Shown piece after piece: positions 12,692-20,939 of a stretch of 64,000 nucleotides of DNA (positions within the stretch are counted from its first letter, which is position 1; each line of letters begins with the position of its first letter). Below the pieces are notes generated by a model. The model did no database searches. It saw only the letters and a program-made list of their open reading frames with translations, and had not been told where the DNA came from. The position numbers and the translations under genes are program-made. The stretch spans positions 4,712,001 to 4,776,000 of the forward strand of contig NZ_JAGGMQ010000001.1 of assembly GCF_017875465.1 (NCBI RefSeq). The letters are read 5' to 3'. Origin of the DNA: Winslowiella toletana. GTDB taxonomy: Bacteria; Pseudomonadota; Gammaproteobacteria; Enterobacterales; Enterobacteriaceae.

Positions 12692-12891
12692 GCTAAAACC
12701 GCGGTAAATTCATATTCGTTAGCAATTCCTCACCTTATTCTTCTTATTCTCTTCATGATTGTTCCTTTCCTGTCTTTTATGCTTTCAGGGCTTTACCAAC
12801 GCTCTGAGTACTTGACGTTCAGCGCTCTACACTTGATTTCGAACTCGCGACACAGGCTGTCGTCATGAAACTGAAAAGTAAGGACAATATT

Positions 12892-13389
12892 ATGCGTAAA
12901 TTAACATCCCTTTTTATTGCAACAACTCTGGCCCTGGGTGCAGCTAATATCGTTCATGCTGCGGCTGACAACCTGACGCCACCGCCAGCAGGCGCAGAAA
13001 AACCGATGCACAAGCCACCGATGCATCGTGGTATGCACGATATGTTTAAAGGTCTGAACCTGACCGACGCGCAGAAAGAGAAAATGCGCAGCATTATGCA
13101 TGAGTCACATAAAGATTTTAAACGCCCTTCGCTGGAAGAGCGTCGTGCCAGCCATGCGATTATTGCCGCAGACAGTTTCGATAAGAGCAAAGCGGAAGCC
13201 CAGGCGGCTACCATGACCGCTGACGCCAAAGAGCGAGCGCTGGCGATGATGGAAACTCAGAACAAGCTGTATAACGTGCTGACACCTGAACAGAAAAAGC
13301 AGTACAACGCTAATTTTGAGAAACGTCTGACGGAAAAGCCGCAGCAGAAAGGTAAGATGTTGCCACCACCAGATGCACCGGCTGAGTAA
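12892..13389 (+). CDS. spy: Periplasmic ATP-independent chaperone Spy
   Basis: 165-residue secreted protein with a signal peptide (MRKLTSLFIATTLALGAANIVHA). The mature part has the LTDAQ block (FKGLNLTDAQKEKMRSIM), LEERRASHAIIAADSFD, and LTPEQKKQYNANFEKRLTE, which are the LTXXQ repeats of the Spy/CpxP family. Spy forms a cradle-shaped dimer that keeps unfolded envelope proteins soluble. The ATG at 12892 is taken because it gives the E. coli N-terminus and follows AAGGAC; a start 27 bases upstream would bury the signal peptide. The position between astE and cho is the E. coli order. Confidence 0.95.
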   Translation: MRKLTSLFIATTLALGAANIVHAAADNLTPPPAGAEKPMHKPPMHRGMHDMFKGLNLTDAQKEKMRSIMHESHKDFKRPSLEERRASHAIIAADSFDKSKAEAQAATMTADAKERALAMMETQNKLYNVLTPEQKKQYNANFEKRLTEKPQQKGKMLPPPDAPAE

Positions 13390-13422
13390 GCCATCCTGCA
13401 TTAAACGTGGTTAAAATTTGAG

Positions 13423-13477
13423 ACCGCCGGTGTTGCCCACATTGCCTGTCAGGCCGTGGTCAACACCGGCGGTTTTA
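13423..13477 (+). terminator. Inverted repeat between spy and cho, likely terminator
   Basis: A perfect 13-bp inverted repeat (ACCGCCGGTGTTG / CAACACCGGCGGT) with a 25-base loop, followed by TTTT. It touches the stop codon of the convergent cho gene, so it could serve both transcripts. The long loop is unusual for a simple terminator. Confidence 0.7.
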
Positions 13478-14344
13478 CGTTTCTGTCAGCGGAATAATGG
13501 TATAGTCGCCGCTCAGCAGCGGGCGACAGAGAATTTTATAGCCATCCTGATCAAATCCCTGCGGTGTGGCATTCAGCGCGCTGGCTTCGCGGATATCGCT
13601 GACGGAGCCGAGATAAAACCAGTGATCGATTATATGGATCTGGGTTTCTGCGACGCCTTGCTCCACCAGTCCGACCGCGCCCGGCCATGGCCAGCACATT
13701 ACCCGCACCTGTTCCAGCGCGCTCAGCAGACGCTGCTGATGCTCCGCCACACTCTCTTTACCGCAGCAGGCCCCGGCACAGCGCCCGAGACTGGCGCGAA
13801 AGCAGCCACGCCCTTTACTGAGGCTTTCCAGTCCTAACAGGCCATAACAGAGCCGCTGCTCGTCAGCCACCTTCTTTAAGGTTTCCAGCGCCGCATAACG
13901 GCTGGCATACAGACCAAATAAATTGGGTGAGCGGGAGAAATCCAGTTCTTTGGCATAGACCACGGTCGGTTTATCGCCATTCAGTTGCAGCGAACAGAGC
14001 TGACGATTTTTGCGCAGCCGTTTATTAAACAGCGGCTGGCGGGTTTTAATCATCTGCGCTTCCAGCAGCAGGGCGCCAAGCTCTCCGGCGGTAGTGATCC
14101 AGCTAATTCGCCGCGCCTGGCGCAGCATTTTCGCCGCATCCGCATTGCGGAAGTGGGACATAACACGGCTGCGAATATTGATGCTTTTGCCGATATACAG
14201 CGGCATCAGTTCACTTTCGCCATGAAACAGATAGACGCCCGGCAGATTAGGTAGCTCATCCAGCCAGGCGCGCAGATGCTCGGGATATTGATAGATGGCC
14301 GCCGGTTCAAATTCAAGGCGATGGGTGACAACACGTCTTACCAC
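13475..14344 (-). CDS. cho: Cho endonuclease (UvrC homologue)
   Basis: 289-residue GIY-YIG nuclease that makes the 3-prime incision in UvrAB-marked damaged DNA, especially at bulky lesions that UvrC handles poorly. The catalytic domain is at residues 33-110: PGVYLFHGESELMPLYIGKS, then NIRSRVMSHF and the metal-binding Glu in LGALLLEAQMIK. The C-terminal part shares the Cys-rich GRCAGACCGKES stretch with Cho and UvrC relatives. Length is close to E. coli Cho (295). E. coli cho is an SOS gene; I did not find a convincing LexA box directly upstream here, where a palindromic repeat lies instead. Confidence 0.93.
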   Translation of the reverse strand: MVRRVVTHRLEFEPAAIYQYPEHLRAWLDELPNLPGVYLFHGESELMPLYIGKSINIRSRVMSHFRNADAAKMLRQARRISWITTAGELGALLLEAQMIKTRQPLFNKRLRKNRQLCSLQLNGDKPTVVYAKELDFSRSPNLFGLYASRYAALETLKKVADEQRLCYGLLGLESLSKGRGCFRASLGRCAGACCGKESVAEHQQRLLSALEQVRVMCWPWPGAVGLVEQGVAETQIHIIDHWFYLGSVSDIREASALNATPQGFDQDGYKILCRPLLSGDYTIIPLTET

Positions 14345-14367
14345 TGGAGACTCCGCTTACATCGGTC

Positions 14368-14424
14368 GGCGATAACGCCGCCCCTACAAAATCTATCATA
14401 GTCTGTAGGGGCGGCGTTATCGCC
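14368..14424. repeat. 21-bp perfect inverted repeat, REP-like palindromic element
   Basis: The arms GGCGATAACGCCGCCCCTACA (14368-14388) and its exact complement (14404-14424) enclose a 15-base AT-rich centre. No U-tract follows, so it is not a standard terminator. Its GC-rich arms and intergenic place resemble dispersed palindromic elements of enterobacterial genomes. It lies between yddG and cho, both on the minus strand. Confidence 0.75.
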
Positions 14425-14448
14425 CACCGTGTCGATGAATTGCACAAT

Positions 14449-15354
14449 TTATTCTGCGACGCGCGGCAGATTGCGCGTCGCCAGCCAGCAAATCAGTGAA
14501 CCGGCGGTAACCATCGCCACCCCCTGCCAGAAGCTTAATGAGGGTGACAGCTGAAGCCACACGGCCGCCAGCAGGGTAGAGAATACCGGCGTGAAATAGG
14601 AGGCGGTGGCCAGCAGGGTCAGATTGCCCCGCTGAATACCGCTGTTCCAGGCCGAGTAGGCAATCGCCGCCGATGCGCCCATAAACAGCACTTCAGCGAT
14701 GGCGCGCAGCGAAAAGTGCAGACTGTGCGGCGTCGACGTAAGCGCAAATTTGAGCCATAACACCAGCGCGGTAACGATAAAAAACAGCGTCACGCCACTG
14801 GCGCCGTTGGCGTAGCGTTTGGTGATATTGTTATACAAGCCCCATAACAGCGCAGCGCTAAACGCCAGGCCATACGCCAGCGGATTCGACTGAATATTGT
14901 GCCACAGCAGCGCCGGTGTCCAGGCGCTGTCGCCTTTCATCACCCAGATAATCCCAAGCAGCGACAGAGCCAGACCCGGCCACAGCCAGATGCGATACTG
15001 CTGCTGATTCAGCGGAATAGCCAGCAGGATGGTCAGGCAGGGCCACAGATAGTTGATCATCCCCAGTTCCAGCGACTGGCTACGGCTGCTGGCCAGTCCG
15101 ATCGACAGGGCCAGACAGATTTCATAGCTGACAAACAGCAGGCCGCCAAACCACAGATACACAGGCGGAAACTGGCGAATTTTCGGTATACCGCGTACGC
15201 CGCAGAGAAACAGCGCGCTGGCGCTGTAGATTAAGGCAGCACCGGCGGTGGCGCCCAGCAGTTCACTGATGCTGCGGATCATTCCGACCGATGTGCTCCA
15301 CAGCACAATCGCCAGCAGTCCCATCAGGGTTGCGCGTTGCGACAGAGATGACAT
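14449..15354 (-). CDS. yddG: YddG-type aromatic amino acid exporter (DMT/EamA family)
   Basis: 301-residue ten-helix transporter of the drug/metabolite superfamily. Blocks that identify YddG include LMGLLAIVLWSTSVGMIRSISE at the N-terminus, FVSYEICLALSIG, ELGMINYLWPCLTILLA, and SYFTPVFSTLLAAVWL plus SLSFWQGVAMV at the end. E. coli YddG exports aromatic amino acids and paraquat. It is an insertion relative to the E. coli order at this site. The start has GGA six bases ahead. Substrate range is inferred from homology. Confidence 0.85.
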   Translation of the reverse strand: MSSLSQRATLMGLLAIVLWSTSVGMIRSISELLGATAGAALIYSASALFLCGVRGIPKIRQFPPVYLWFGGLLFVSYEICLALSIGLASSRSQSLELGMINYLWPCLTILLAIPLNQQQYRIWLWPGLALSLLGIIWVMKGDSAWTPALLWHNIQSNPLAYGLAFSAALLWGLYNNITKRYANGASGVTLFFIVTALVLWLKFALTSTPHSLHFSLRAIAEVLFMGASAAIAYSAWNSGIQRGNLTLLATASYFTPVFSTLLAAVWLQLSPSLSFWQGVAMVTAGSLICWLATRNLPRVAE

Positions 15355-15373
15355 TGATGTTCCATTACTAAAC

Positions 15374-15393
15374 GGGCGACGCCTGCGTCGCCC
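15374..15393. repeat. Short palindrome between nadE and yddG
   Basis: GGGCGACGCCTGCGTCGCCC is a near-perfect hairpin with an 8-bp stem and a CCTG loop, placed 18 bases before the nadE stop on the minus strand. It may be a stabilising 3-prime hairpin for nadE mRNA. It is similar in style, not sequence, to the longer palindrome at 14368. Confidence 0.55.
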
Positions 15394-15411
15394 TGAGAGA
15401 CTGGGGCGGGG

Positions 15412-16239
15412 TTATTTTTTCCAGAAATCGTCAAACACGGTGATCGGTGGGCGACGTTTATGCTCGGTTTTCAGATACCAGCCTTCGATAATGCTGGCGC
15501 TGGCGGCATCAATTGTTTTGCCTTCCAGATACTGATCGATCAACTGGTAGGTGACACCCAGCGCCACTTCATCCTGCAGCCCGGGGCGATCATCTTCCAG
15601 ATCGGCGGTTGGGTGCTTCAGCCAGAGATGCTCAGGGCAGCCGAGGGTTTTCAGCAGCTGCTTGCCCTGACCTTTATGCAGACGGAAAATCGGATTGATA
15701 TCGGTGCCGCCATCGCCGTACTTGGTAAAGAACCCGGTGACCGCTTCAGCTGCGTGATCGGTGCCGACCACCACACCGGCATTCATCCCGGCGATGCTGT
15801 ACTGCGCTTTCATCCTTTCACGGGCTTTTTCATTGCCGCGGATATAGTCGGAGAGGGTAATGCCGGCATCCTGCAACGCTTTCTCACTGGCCAGCACCGC
15901 TTCCTTAATATTGACCTTCAGTACGCGGTCGGGCTGGATAAAGTCGATAGCATCCTGACAATCCTGCTCATCGGCCTGCACGCCATAAGGTAAACGTACG
16001 GCGATAAACTGATAGCTGGCATCGCCGCTCTCGTCGCGCAGCTCGCTAATCGCGGTCTGGCACAGTTTGCCGGTCAGCGTCGAATCCTGGCCGCCGCTGA
16101 TGCCCAGCACCAGCGATTTAATAAACGGGTAGGTTTGCAGATAAGACTTCAGAAACTCAACGCTGGTGCGGATCTCCTGCGGTGCGTCAATCACTGGCTT
16201 AACGCCAAGTGCCGCGATAATCTCTTGTTGCAGTGCCAT
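15412..16239 (-). CDS. nadE: Ammonia-dependent NAD synthetase NadE
   Basis: 275-residue cytosolic enzyme that amidates nicotinic acid adenine dinucleotide to NAD, the last step of NAD synthesis, using ammonia and ATP. The PP-loop is [18 protein letters not shown] near residue 40-60; further blocks are [50 protein letters not shown] and [13 protein letters not shown]. There is no glutaminase domain, which defines the ammonia-only form. Length equals E. coli NadE. A GAGGAGAGG Shine-Dalgarno precedes the start. In E. coli nadE is divergent from osmE; here a TetR/MFS pair lies between them. Confidence 0.96.
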   Translation of the reverse strand: MALQQEIIAALGVKPVIDAPQEIRTSVEFLKSYLQTYPFIKSLVLGISGGQDSTLTGKLCQTAISELRDESGDASYQFIAVRLPYGVQADEQDCQDAIDFIQPDRVLKVNIKEAVLASEKALQDAGITLSDYIRGNEKARERMKAQYSIAGMNAGVVVGTDHAAEAVTGFFTKYGDGGTDINPIFRLHKGQGKQLLKTLGCPEHLWLKHPTADLEDDRPGLQDEVALGVTYQLIDQYLEGKTIDAASASIIEGWYLKTEHKRRPPITVFDDFWKK

Positions 16240-16345
16240 GAACCTCTCCTCAAGTCAGTTGCGAAATCTTCTTCTGTTAAGCTAACGCGCATGACGCCAA
16301 ACGACAAGAAACAATCGGTGTTGTTTCGCGTCAAACGCTGTTAAA

Positions 16346-17536
16346 TCAGGCAGTTTTCGGTTTTTTCGCCAGCAGGGTGAACAGGGTGATCGCCAGCATA
16401 TAGCAGCCAAAGATGGTCATTGTCATGGTCAGTACCGAGGTGCCGCCAATACCGGTAACCGGCACACTGATGGCGCCAAGGGTAAACATGGTGACGCCAA
16501 TCACCGCCGAGGCGCTGCCTGCACGATGCCCCTGACTCTGCATCGCCAGCGACGATGCGGTAGTGGCAATCACGCCATTGCTGGCGACGCTAAAGAACAG
16601 CGCGACTAATACCAGCGGCAGCGGCGCGCCGGTGATCCCCGCCAGCAGCAGGCTGCCGGAGGCGATAAACGCCAGCGTCAGGCCACCTTTCAGTACCCGG
16701 TATTCACCCCATAACGGACAGAGACGCGCGCTGGTTTGCGAGGCGATAATCAGACCAACGCCGTTGGCCGCGAAGCACAGGCTGAACGCCTGCGGCGACA
16801 TGCCGTACAGCTCCTGCAATACAAAAGGCGAAGCACCAATATAGGCAAACATACCGGACATCATAAAGCCCTGCGTCAGGCAGAAGCCCATAAACGGCCG
16901 GTGGACGACTACCTGGCCCAGCGCCGCCCAGGCGGAAAACAGACTGCCCTGATTACGTTTTTCCTGTGGCAGCGTCTCGCGTAATTTGCTGCGCGCCAGC
17001 ACCAGCAACAGAATGGCAATCAGCGCCAGCACCATAAACAGTCCGCGCCAGTCAAGAAACGCCATCAGTGCGCCCCCCAGCACCGGTGCGCCGATGGGCG
17101 CCAGTCCATTAACCAGCATCAGCAGGGCAAAGAAGCGGGTCAGTTCGTGGCCACTGTACATGTCGCGCGCAATGGCGCGCGACAGCACCGCGCCGCCTGC
17201 GCCAGACAGGCCCTCAAACAGGCGCGCCAGCAGTAGCTGATGAATATCCTGCGCCAGCGCGCAACCGACCGACGCGATAAACAGCAGTACCAGCGACAGC
17301 AGTAATGGCCGAATACGGCCATACTTGTCGCTCATCGGGCCAAAAATCAGCTGACCCGCGCCGAGTCCCAGCAGTCCGGCGGTCAGGCTCAACTGCGCGG
17401 TGGCGGTGGGCGTGTTGAGATCGCGCGCCAGTTCTGGCAGCGCGGGTAAATAGAGGTCGATACATAGCGGGCCAAGGGCCGCCAGCAGGCCGAGTGTAAT
17501 GGCATAACCAAGGCGGTTGGGGTGTGCAGGTGTCAT
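16346..17536 (-). CDS. Bcr/CflA-family multidrug efflux MFS transporter
   Basis: 396-residue twelve-helix major-facilitator transporter of the DHA1 type. Motif A is visible as GPMSDKYGRIRPLL in the loop after helix 2, and the N-terminal signature LGPLCIDLYLPALPELARDL is typical of Bcr/CflA proteins. LSGAGGAVLSRAIARDMYSG is the motif C/RD region. Its ATG overlaps the stop of the upstream TetR gene (ATGA), so both are cotranscribed and the regulator probably controls this pump. The exported drug cannot be predicted. Confidence 0.88.
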   Translation of the reverse strand: MTPAHPNRLGYAITLGLLAALGPLCIDLYLPALPELARDLNTPTATAQLSLTAGLLGLGAGQLIFGPMSDKYGRIRPLLLSLVLLFIASVGCALAQDIHQLLLARLFEGLSGAGGAVLSRAIARDMYSGHELTRFFALLMLVNGLAPIGAPVLGGALMAFLDWRGLFMVLALIAILLLVLARSKLRETLPQEKRNQGSLFSAWAALGQVVVHRPFMGFCLTQGFMMSGMFAYIGASPFVLQELYGMSPQAFSLCFAANGVGLIIASQTSARLCPLWGEYRVLKGGLTLAFIASGSLLLAGITGAPLPLVLVALFFSVASNGVIATTASSLAMQSQGHRAGSASAVIGVTMFTLGAISVPVTGIGGTSVLTMTMTIFGCYMLAITLFTLLAKKPKTA

Positions 17537-18117
17537 TTATCCTCTGTCTCTAAAAGTTGTTTAAGTAATTGCTGATAGATCGGGTAGAGCCGGTCCGCGG
17601 ACGCTTTCTGTGGCGTCAGTCGGCGAAAAGCGGTGCCTTCAACCATCACCGCTAATACTTCCACGCAGGCGCGAATTTTGTCGTCGCTAAACTGCGGATG
17701 TTCCTGTTGCATCGCTTGTCGCGCATGATTAAACATGCGGCCATCGGCTTCGCTAAGCATGCTGGCGACGCGGGGATTGCGCGTAGCTTCCGCCGCCACT
17801 TCCAGCATCAGCGCTTCATCGTCTTCATCGATCACTTTGCGCCATGCAAGCAGCGCCGGTAATTTAGGCGTATGCGTGCTGTTACTGATCTCTGCCATGC
17901 GCTGATCAATAATGCGTTTCACCATCTCTTCAATAATCGCGTCTTTATTAATAAAGTAGCGATAAATCTGCCCGACGCTGAGCTGCGCTTCACTGGCCAG
18001 CTGCGCCATGCTGGCGCCGTGAAAGCCGGAACGGCGGAAGCAACGGCGTGCGGCAGCGATAATCTCATCCTGACGCTGGCGATGGCGCAGATCGCGGGCG
18101 GTGGGTTGTGGCGTCAT
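17533..18117 (-). CDS. TetR-family transcriptional regulator
   Basis: 194-residue repressor-type regulator. The N-terminal helix-turn-helix spans about residues 15-60: IIAAARRCFRRSGFHGASMAQLASEAQLSVGQIYRYFINKDAI, with the TetR hallmark GQIYRYFINK. The C-terminal ligand domain is not recognisable beyond the fold. The ATG at 18117 is chosen over one eight codons upstream because it has CGGAG seven bases ahead. It is translationally coupled to the MFS gene. The pair is absent from the corresponding E. coli nadE-osmE junction, so it is an accessory insertion. Confidence 0.88.
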   Translation of the reverse strand: MTPQPTARDLRHRQRQDEIIAAARRCFRRSGFHGASMAQLASEAQLSVGQIYRYFINKDAIIEEMVKRIIDQRMAEISNSTHTPKLPALLAWRKVIDEDDEALMLEVAAEATRNPRVASMLSEADGRMFNHARQAMQQEHPQFSDDKIRACVEVLAVMVEGTAFRRLTPQKASADRLYPIYQQLLKQLLETEDK

Positions 18118-18349
18118 GGTTATCTCCGGGCGCAGAGCCATTGCTGGCGTTTGTGAGCGATCGTTCTCATTTTTCGCATTATACGAATCCGGCAGGGGAT
18201 TCCCACTCTTTTCTCGCTGCCGGTTAAGCGGCGGCCGGGGCAGGTATCAGTGGAGTCCTAAAAATCACAAAACGCGGCCATAAATTTGATTAATCAGCGT
18301 TTATATCCCAGGATTAATGTCACATGGACAATAAATGAGGAATAACAAA

Positions 18350-18685
18350 ATGACTAAAGTAACGGGATTGATTGGTGCTGCTGTGGCTCTGGCTGTGTTA
18401 TCCGGTTGTAGCGCGTATGATCGTGCGGAAAGCTATGTCACCAAGCCAGTGGTGCAGGATGTGAAAAAAGGTATGACGCGTGAGCAGGTGCGTCAGGTTG
18501 CTGGTGCGCCTTCCACTGAAATCACTATGGTTCATGCCCGCGGTACCTGCCAGACTTATGTGCTGGGCGAGCGTGACGGTAAAGCACAAACCTACTTTGT
18601 TAGCTACAACGATACCGGTCGCGTAATGAATTACGGTTTCCAGAGCTGTAAAGATTACGATACCGATCCGCAGGCAGCACAGTAA
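18350..18685 (+). CDS. osmE: Osmotically inducible lipoprotein OsmE
   Basis: 111-residue outer-membrane lipoprotein. The signal ends in a lipobox, [10 protein letters not shown], with the lipidated Cys near residue 24. The mature part is an SmpA/OmlA (BamE-like) fold: [25 protein letters not shown], then [12 protein letters not shown] and [18 protein letters not shown], ending YDTDPQAAQ. All blocks agree with E. coli OsmE. The start at 18350 has GAGGA nine bases ahead. In E. coli expression follows sigma-S and osmotic stress. A strong terminator lies downstream after an unusual hairpin. Confidence 0.94.
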   Translation: MTKVTGLIGAAVALAVLSGCSAYDRAESYVTKPVVQDVKKGMTREQVRQVAGAPSTEITMVHARGTCQTYVLGERDGKAQTYFVSYNDTGRVMNYGFQSCKDYDTDPQAAQ

Positions 18686-18696
18686 TCGGATCACTG

Positions 18697-18755
18697 GCGT
18701 GGCGTTAATCAGATCGACAGGTTATCGTCAGTAACGTTTAGCGATTACGCCACGC
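18697..18755 (+). other. Long-range inverted repeat in the osmE 3-prime region
   Basis: GCGTGGCGTTAATC (18697-18710) can pair with GATTACGCCACGC (18743-18755), 13 bp with one bulged T, enclosing 32 bases that can fold further. It precedes the intrinsic terminator, so the osmE transcript would end in two tandem hairpins. Confidence 0.55.
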
Positions 18756-18764
18756 TGATAGTGA

Positions 18765-18797
18765 AGTCCGCAACCTTTCAGGTTGCGGACTTTTTTA
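18765..18797 (+). terminator. Intrinsic terminator of osmE
   Basis: An 11-bp perfect stem (GTCCGCAACCT / AGGTTGCGGAC) with a 3-base loop and six T after it. Confidence 0.95.
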
Positions 18798-19020
18798 TAT
18801 CTGACAATCTGGCGTTAAGAATTTATTCTATTCCTTAACAGAAATTCCTCTGGCGATAATAACTTTATTCTTAGTTGCAGCTGATTTACAATCCCCGCCG
18901 CAGAAAAACAGATTGTGTCATGATAAAATTATGAGAGTGATATGATGGAGCTGTTAATTAAATATGATGAATTAGTATAGTTACCATTATTAATGGACGG
19001 CCTTTTTTACAGGACATGTT

Positions 19021-19779
19021 GTGAACGCTAAACGTATTGCTTTATCCTCACAGGTATTCTTTTATCCTGAACACTCCTGTGTGAAATCCGCAGATTGTGA
19101 GGATATTTATCTCTCTCCAAGCGAAAAAAAATTGCTGGAGATCGTGCTGGAAGGTAAGGGAAGCAAAGAGAATATTCTGCAGCAGATCTGGCTGAATAAC
19201 GGCACCATCGTCGGCGAGTCAAGCTATCACCAGCTGGTGAAAATGCTGCGGCGTAAATTGCTGAAAGCGAACCTGCCGGAGACAGTGATTAAAACTCTGC
19301 CGCGTTTCGGCATTATTTATCTGCGGCCTGATGAACCGCAGGACAGCGCTGTTGCGGAATGGCCCCAGACGCTGTCAGCTGAAGAGCCGCTGACTGGCGG
19401 ATTCGCTCCGGCCACAGATGCGCAGGCGACTGTGCCGGTACGTGTGGAACGCGCCCCGGCGCGCGTGGTGCTTCGGCTCAGCGTTGTGGTTCCTCTCGCT
19501 ATGCTGATGTTGCTGTTGCCGGTGGTGGGAGTACTGTTCTGGCTGCCGAAAGAGGAGAACTTCCCGGCGCAGCGTATGGTGCAGGGGGTGGTGATTCACG
19601 CCAGCCGCAGCCAGCTGCTGGCGCCTGAGGTCCTGCAGAAACTGCTTGGCACCCCCGAGAAAACGCTGCGGCATATTTATATTGCGGAAAATGGTCCGAG
19701 GATCTGGATCGCCAGATGTAAGGATGAAATTGCTAAGGTCGATAACCAATGTCAGTATCAAAATCTGTCGCTGTATTAG
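19021..19779 (+). CDS. Membrane-anchored winged-helix regulator (ToxR/CadC-like)
   Basis: 252-residue one-component regulator. The N-terminal 100 residues form an OmpR-type winged helix: IYLSPSEKKLLEIVLEGKGS, VGESSYHQLVKMLRRKL (recognition helix region) and VIKTLPRFGIIYL (wing). A single membrane helix is at about residues 165-190 (VVLRLSVVVPLAMLMLLL), followed by a periplasmic part of about 60 residues with two Cys that could form a disulfide. Start is GTG with AGGA ahead. The gene lies in a low-GC stretch and overlaps the next gene by 31 bases. Target genes are unknown; this architecture is that of ToxR, CadC and similar sensors. Confidence 0.8.
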   Translation: MNAKRIALSSQVFFYPEHSCVKSADCEDIYLSPSEKKLLEIVLEGKGSKENILQQIWLNNGTIVGESSYHQLVKMLRRKLLKANLPETVIKTLPRFGIIYLRPDEPQDSAVAEWPQTLSAEEPLTGGFAPATDAQATVPVRVERAPARVVLRLSVVVPLAMLMLLLPVVGVLFWLPKEENFPAQRMVQGVVIHASRSQLLAPEVLQKLLGTPEKTLRHIYIAENGPRIWIARCKDEIAKVDNQCQYQNLSLY

Positions 19780-20225
19780 TTGTCAGCGCACTTACCGGCG
19801 TACTGCTGGCGCTGATCCTTCATCACTGGCATCTCAGCGCCAGCGTGCCGCAAAAGCCCTGTACCAGCACGATTACGGATGGCCAGTATTTCGATGATAA
19901 TCATCAACCTTATACCTTTAATGGCAGTATTAGCTGGTGGCCTGATAGCCATAAAATCACTATTAATGGTGTAAAGCAGGAACAGGATCACAACAGTATT
20001 ATGATCAGACGTACCCTGACCTTAAATCAGGTAATACAATATAATAACGTGATTAGCGGTCGGGTAGCGGCAGTGGATATTTCGCCTGCAGATAAGTCAG
20101 GCAGTCAGCGAGTTATGCTCAGTGCCAAAGATGAACCGATGCAAATAATGTTTAAAAAAATTAATGCTAAATCCTGGTTGCTGATGATGAATGATAACTG
20201 GATATTAATGTGCAGCAATAAATAA
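19749..20225 (+). CDS. FidL-like single-pass membrane protein, partner of the preceding regulator
   Basis: 158-residue protein with an N-terminal membrane helix (SVAVLVVSALTGVLLALIL, residues 6-24) and a periplasmic domain with two Cys (KPCTST near residue 38 and LMCSNK at the end) that could pair. The fold resembles FidL-like proteins that accompany ToxR-type regulators in Serratia and relatives; this is recalled similarity. The 31-base overlap with the regulator argues for coupled expression and a shared task, as ToxS with ToxR. AT-rich codon use suggests recent acquisition. Confidence 0.6.
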   Translation: MSVSKSVAVLVVSALTGVLLALILHHWHLSASVPQKPCTSTITDGQYFDDNHQPYTFNGSISWWPDSHKITINGVKQEQDHNSIMIRRTLTLNQVIQYNNVISGRVAAVDISPADKSGSQRVMLSAKDEPMQIMFKKINAKSWLLMMNDNWILMCSNK

Positions 20226-20306
20226 TATTAATTATTATTTTTCCCGCTACGTATCGACTTATAAGGGAGGCGGTTTTTCAGGAAGGCATTCAATGATTAA
20301 ACGCTA

Positions 20307-20332
20307 ACCCGCAAACATCACTGCTTGCGGGT
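20307..20332. terminator. Hairpin between the FidL-like gene and the convergent DUF6515 gene
   Basis: An 8-bp stem (ACCCGCAA / TTGCGGGT) with a 10-base loop in the convergent gap. It lacks a U-tract, so termination is possible but not certain. Confidence 0.4.
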
Positions 20333-20349
20333 GGGGGACAGCCGGAAAA

Positions 20350-20730
20350 TTACAGACCTGGCGGGCGTGGCACTTCAAGATATTCACCGGAAATATCACG
20401 GCGATAATAGTGACCGTCCGCGACATAGAAACGCTCGCCGTCGTAATCAAGCGCGCGCATCGGCGCCGGAGAACGATCTTCCGGCGGGCGATCTACCACC
20501 ACATAAGTGTCGCCCTGACGCTGATAGTAACTGCCGTTCAGCAGATAATAAGTCAGGCCGCTAATCAATACGGCTTCGGCTGCGGAAGGCAGAAAGTTTA
20601 ATGGTCCGGGTCCACCGCCGCCATGCCAGCCAGGGCCTGGGCCACCAGGTCCCCATCCGCCAGGATGTGCGCTGGCTAGCAGCGGGCTGATTAAGGTTAA
20701 TGCCAGTAATGACGCGATGATCTTTTTCAT
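20350..20730 (-). CDS. Small secreted Gly/Pro-rich protein (DUF6515-like)
   Basis: 126-residue protein with a signal peptide (MKKIIASLLALTLISPLLASA), then a Gly/Pro/Trp-rich linker (HPGGWGPGGPGPGWHGGGG), a hydrophobic stretch (AAEAVLISGLTYYLLNG) and a C-terminal tract with repeated Tyr motifs: YYQRQGDTYVVV, then ERFYVADGHYYRRD. The YYxRxGDxYVVV pattern is typical of DUF6515/DUF3300-type envelope proteins. Function unknown. The gene stands alone between the FidL-like gene and katE, in place of the E. coli chb genes. Confidence 0.7.
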   Translation of the reverse strand: MKKIIASLLALTLISPLLASAHPGGWGPGGPGPGWHGGGGPGPLNFLPSAAEAVLISGLTYYLLNGSYYQRQGDTYVVVDRPPEDRSPAPMRALDYDGERFYVADGHYYRRDISGEYLEVPRPPGL

Positions 20731-20890
20731 AGTGCAACTCCTGCGTGTACTCCGCTCACATTAGCCCGCAGAGCAAAAAACACAAGGCGTTACTTGTGGT
20801 TGTTATTCAATGCTTACAGCGCTTAACGTTATTCTGACTGTTCCCCGCCTGTCTGCGTCAGTGATGCTGTTTACGTTGGCCATCAGGCAT

Positions 20891-20917
20891 AAAAAAAATG
20901 GCCGGATTAACCGGCCA
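20891..20917 (-). terminator. Intrinsic terminator of katE
   Basis: On the minus strand TGGCCGG / CCGGCCA with a 5-base loop is followed by eight T. Confidence 0.93.
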
Positions 20918-20939
20918 CGGGAGGAGGGGGAATAGTGCG

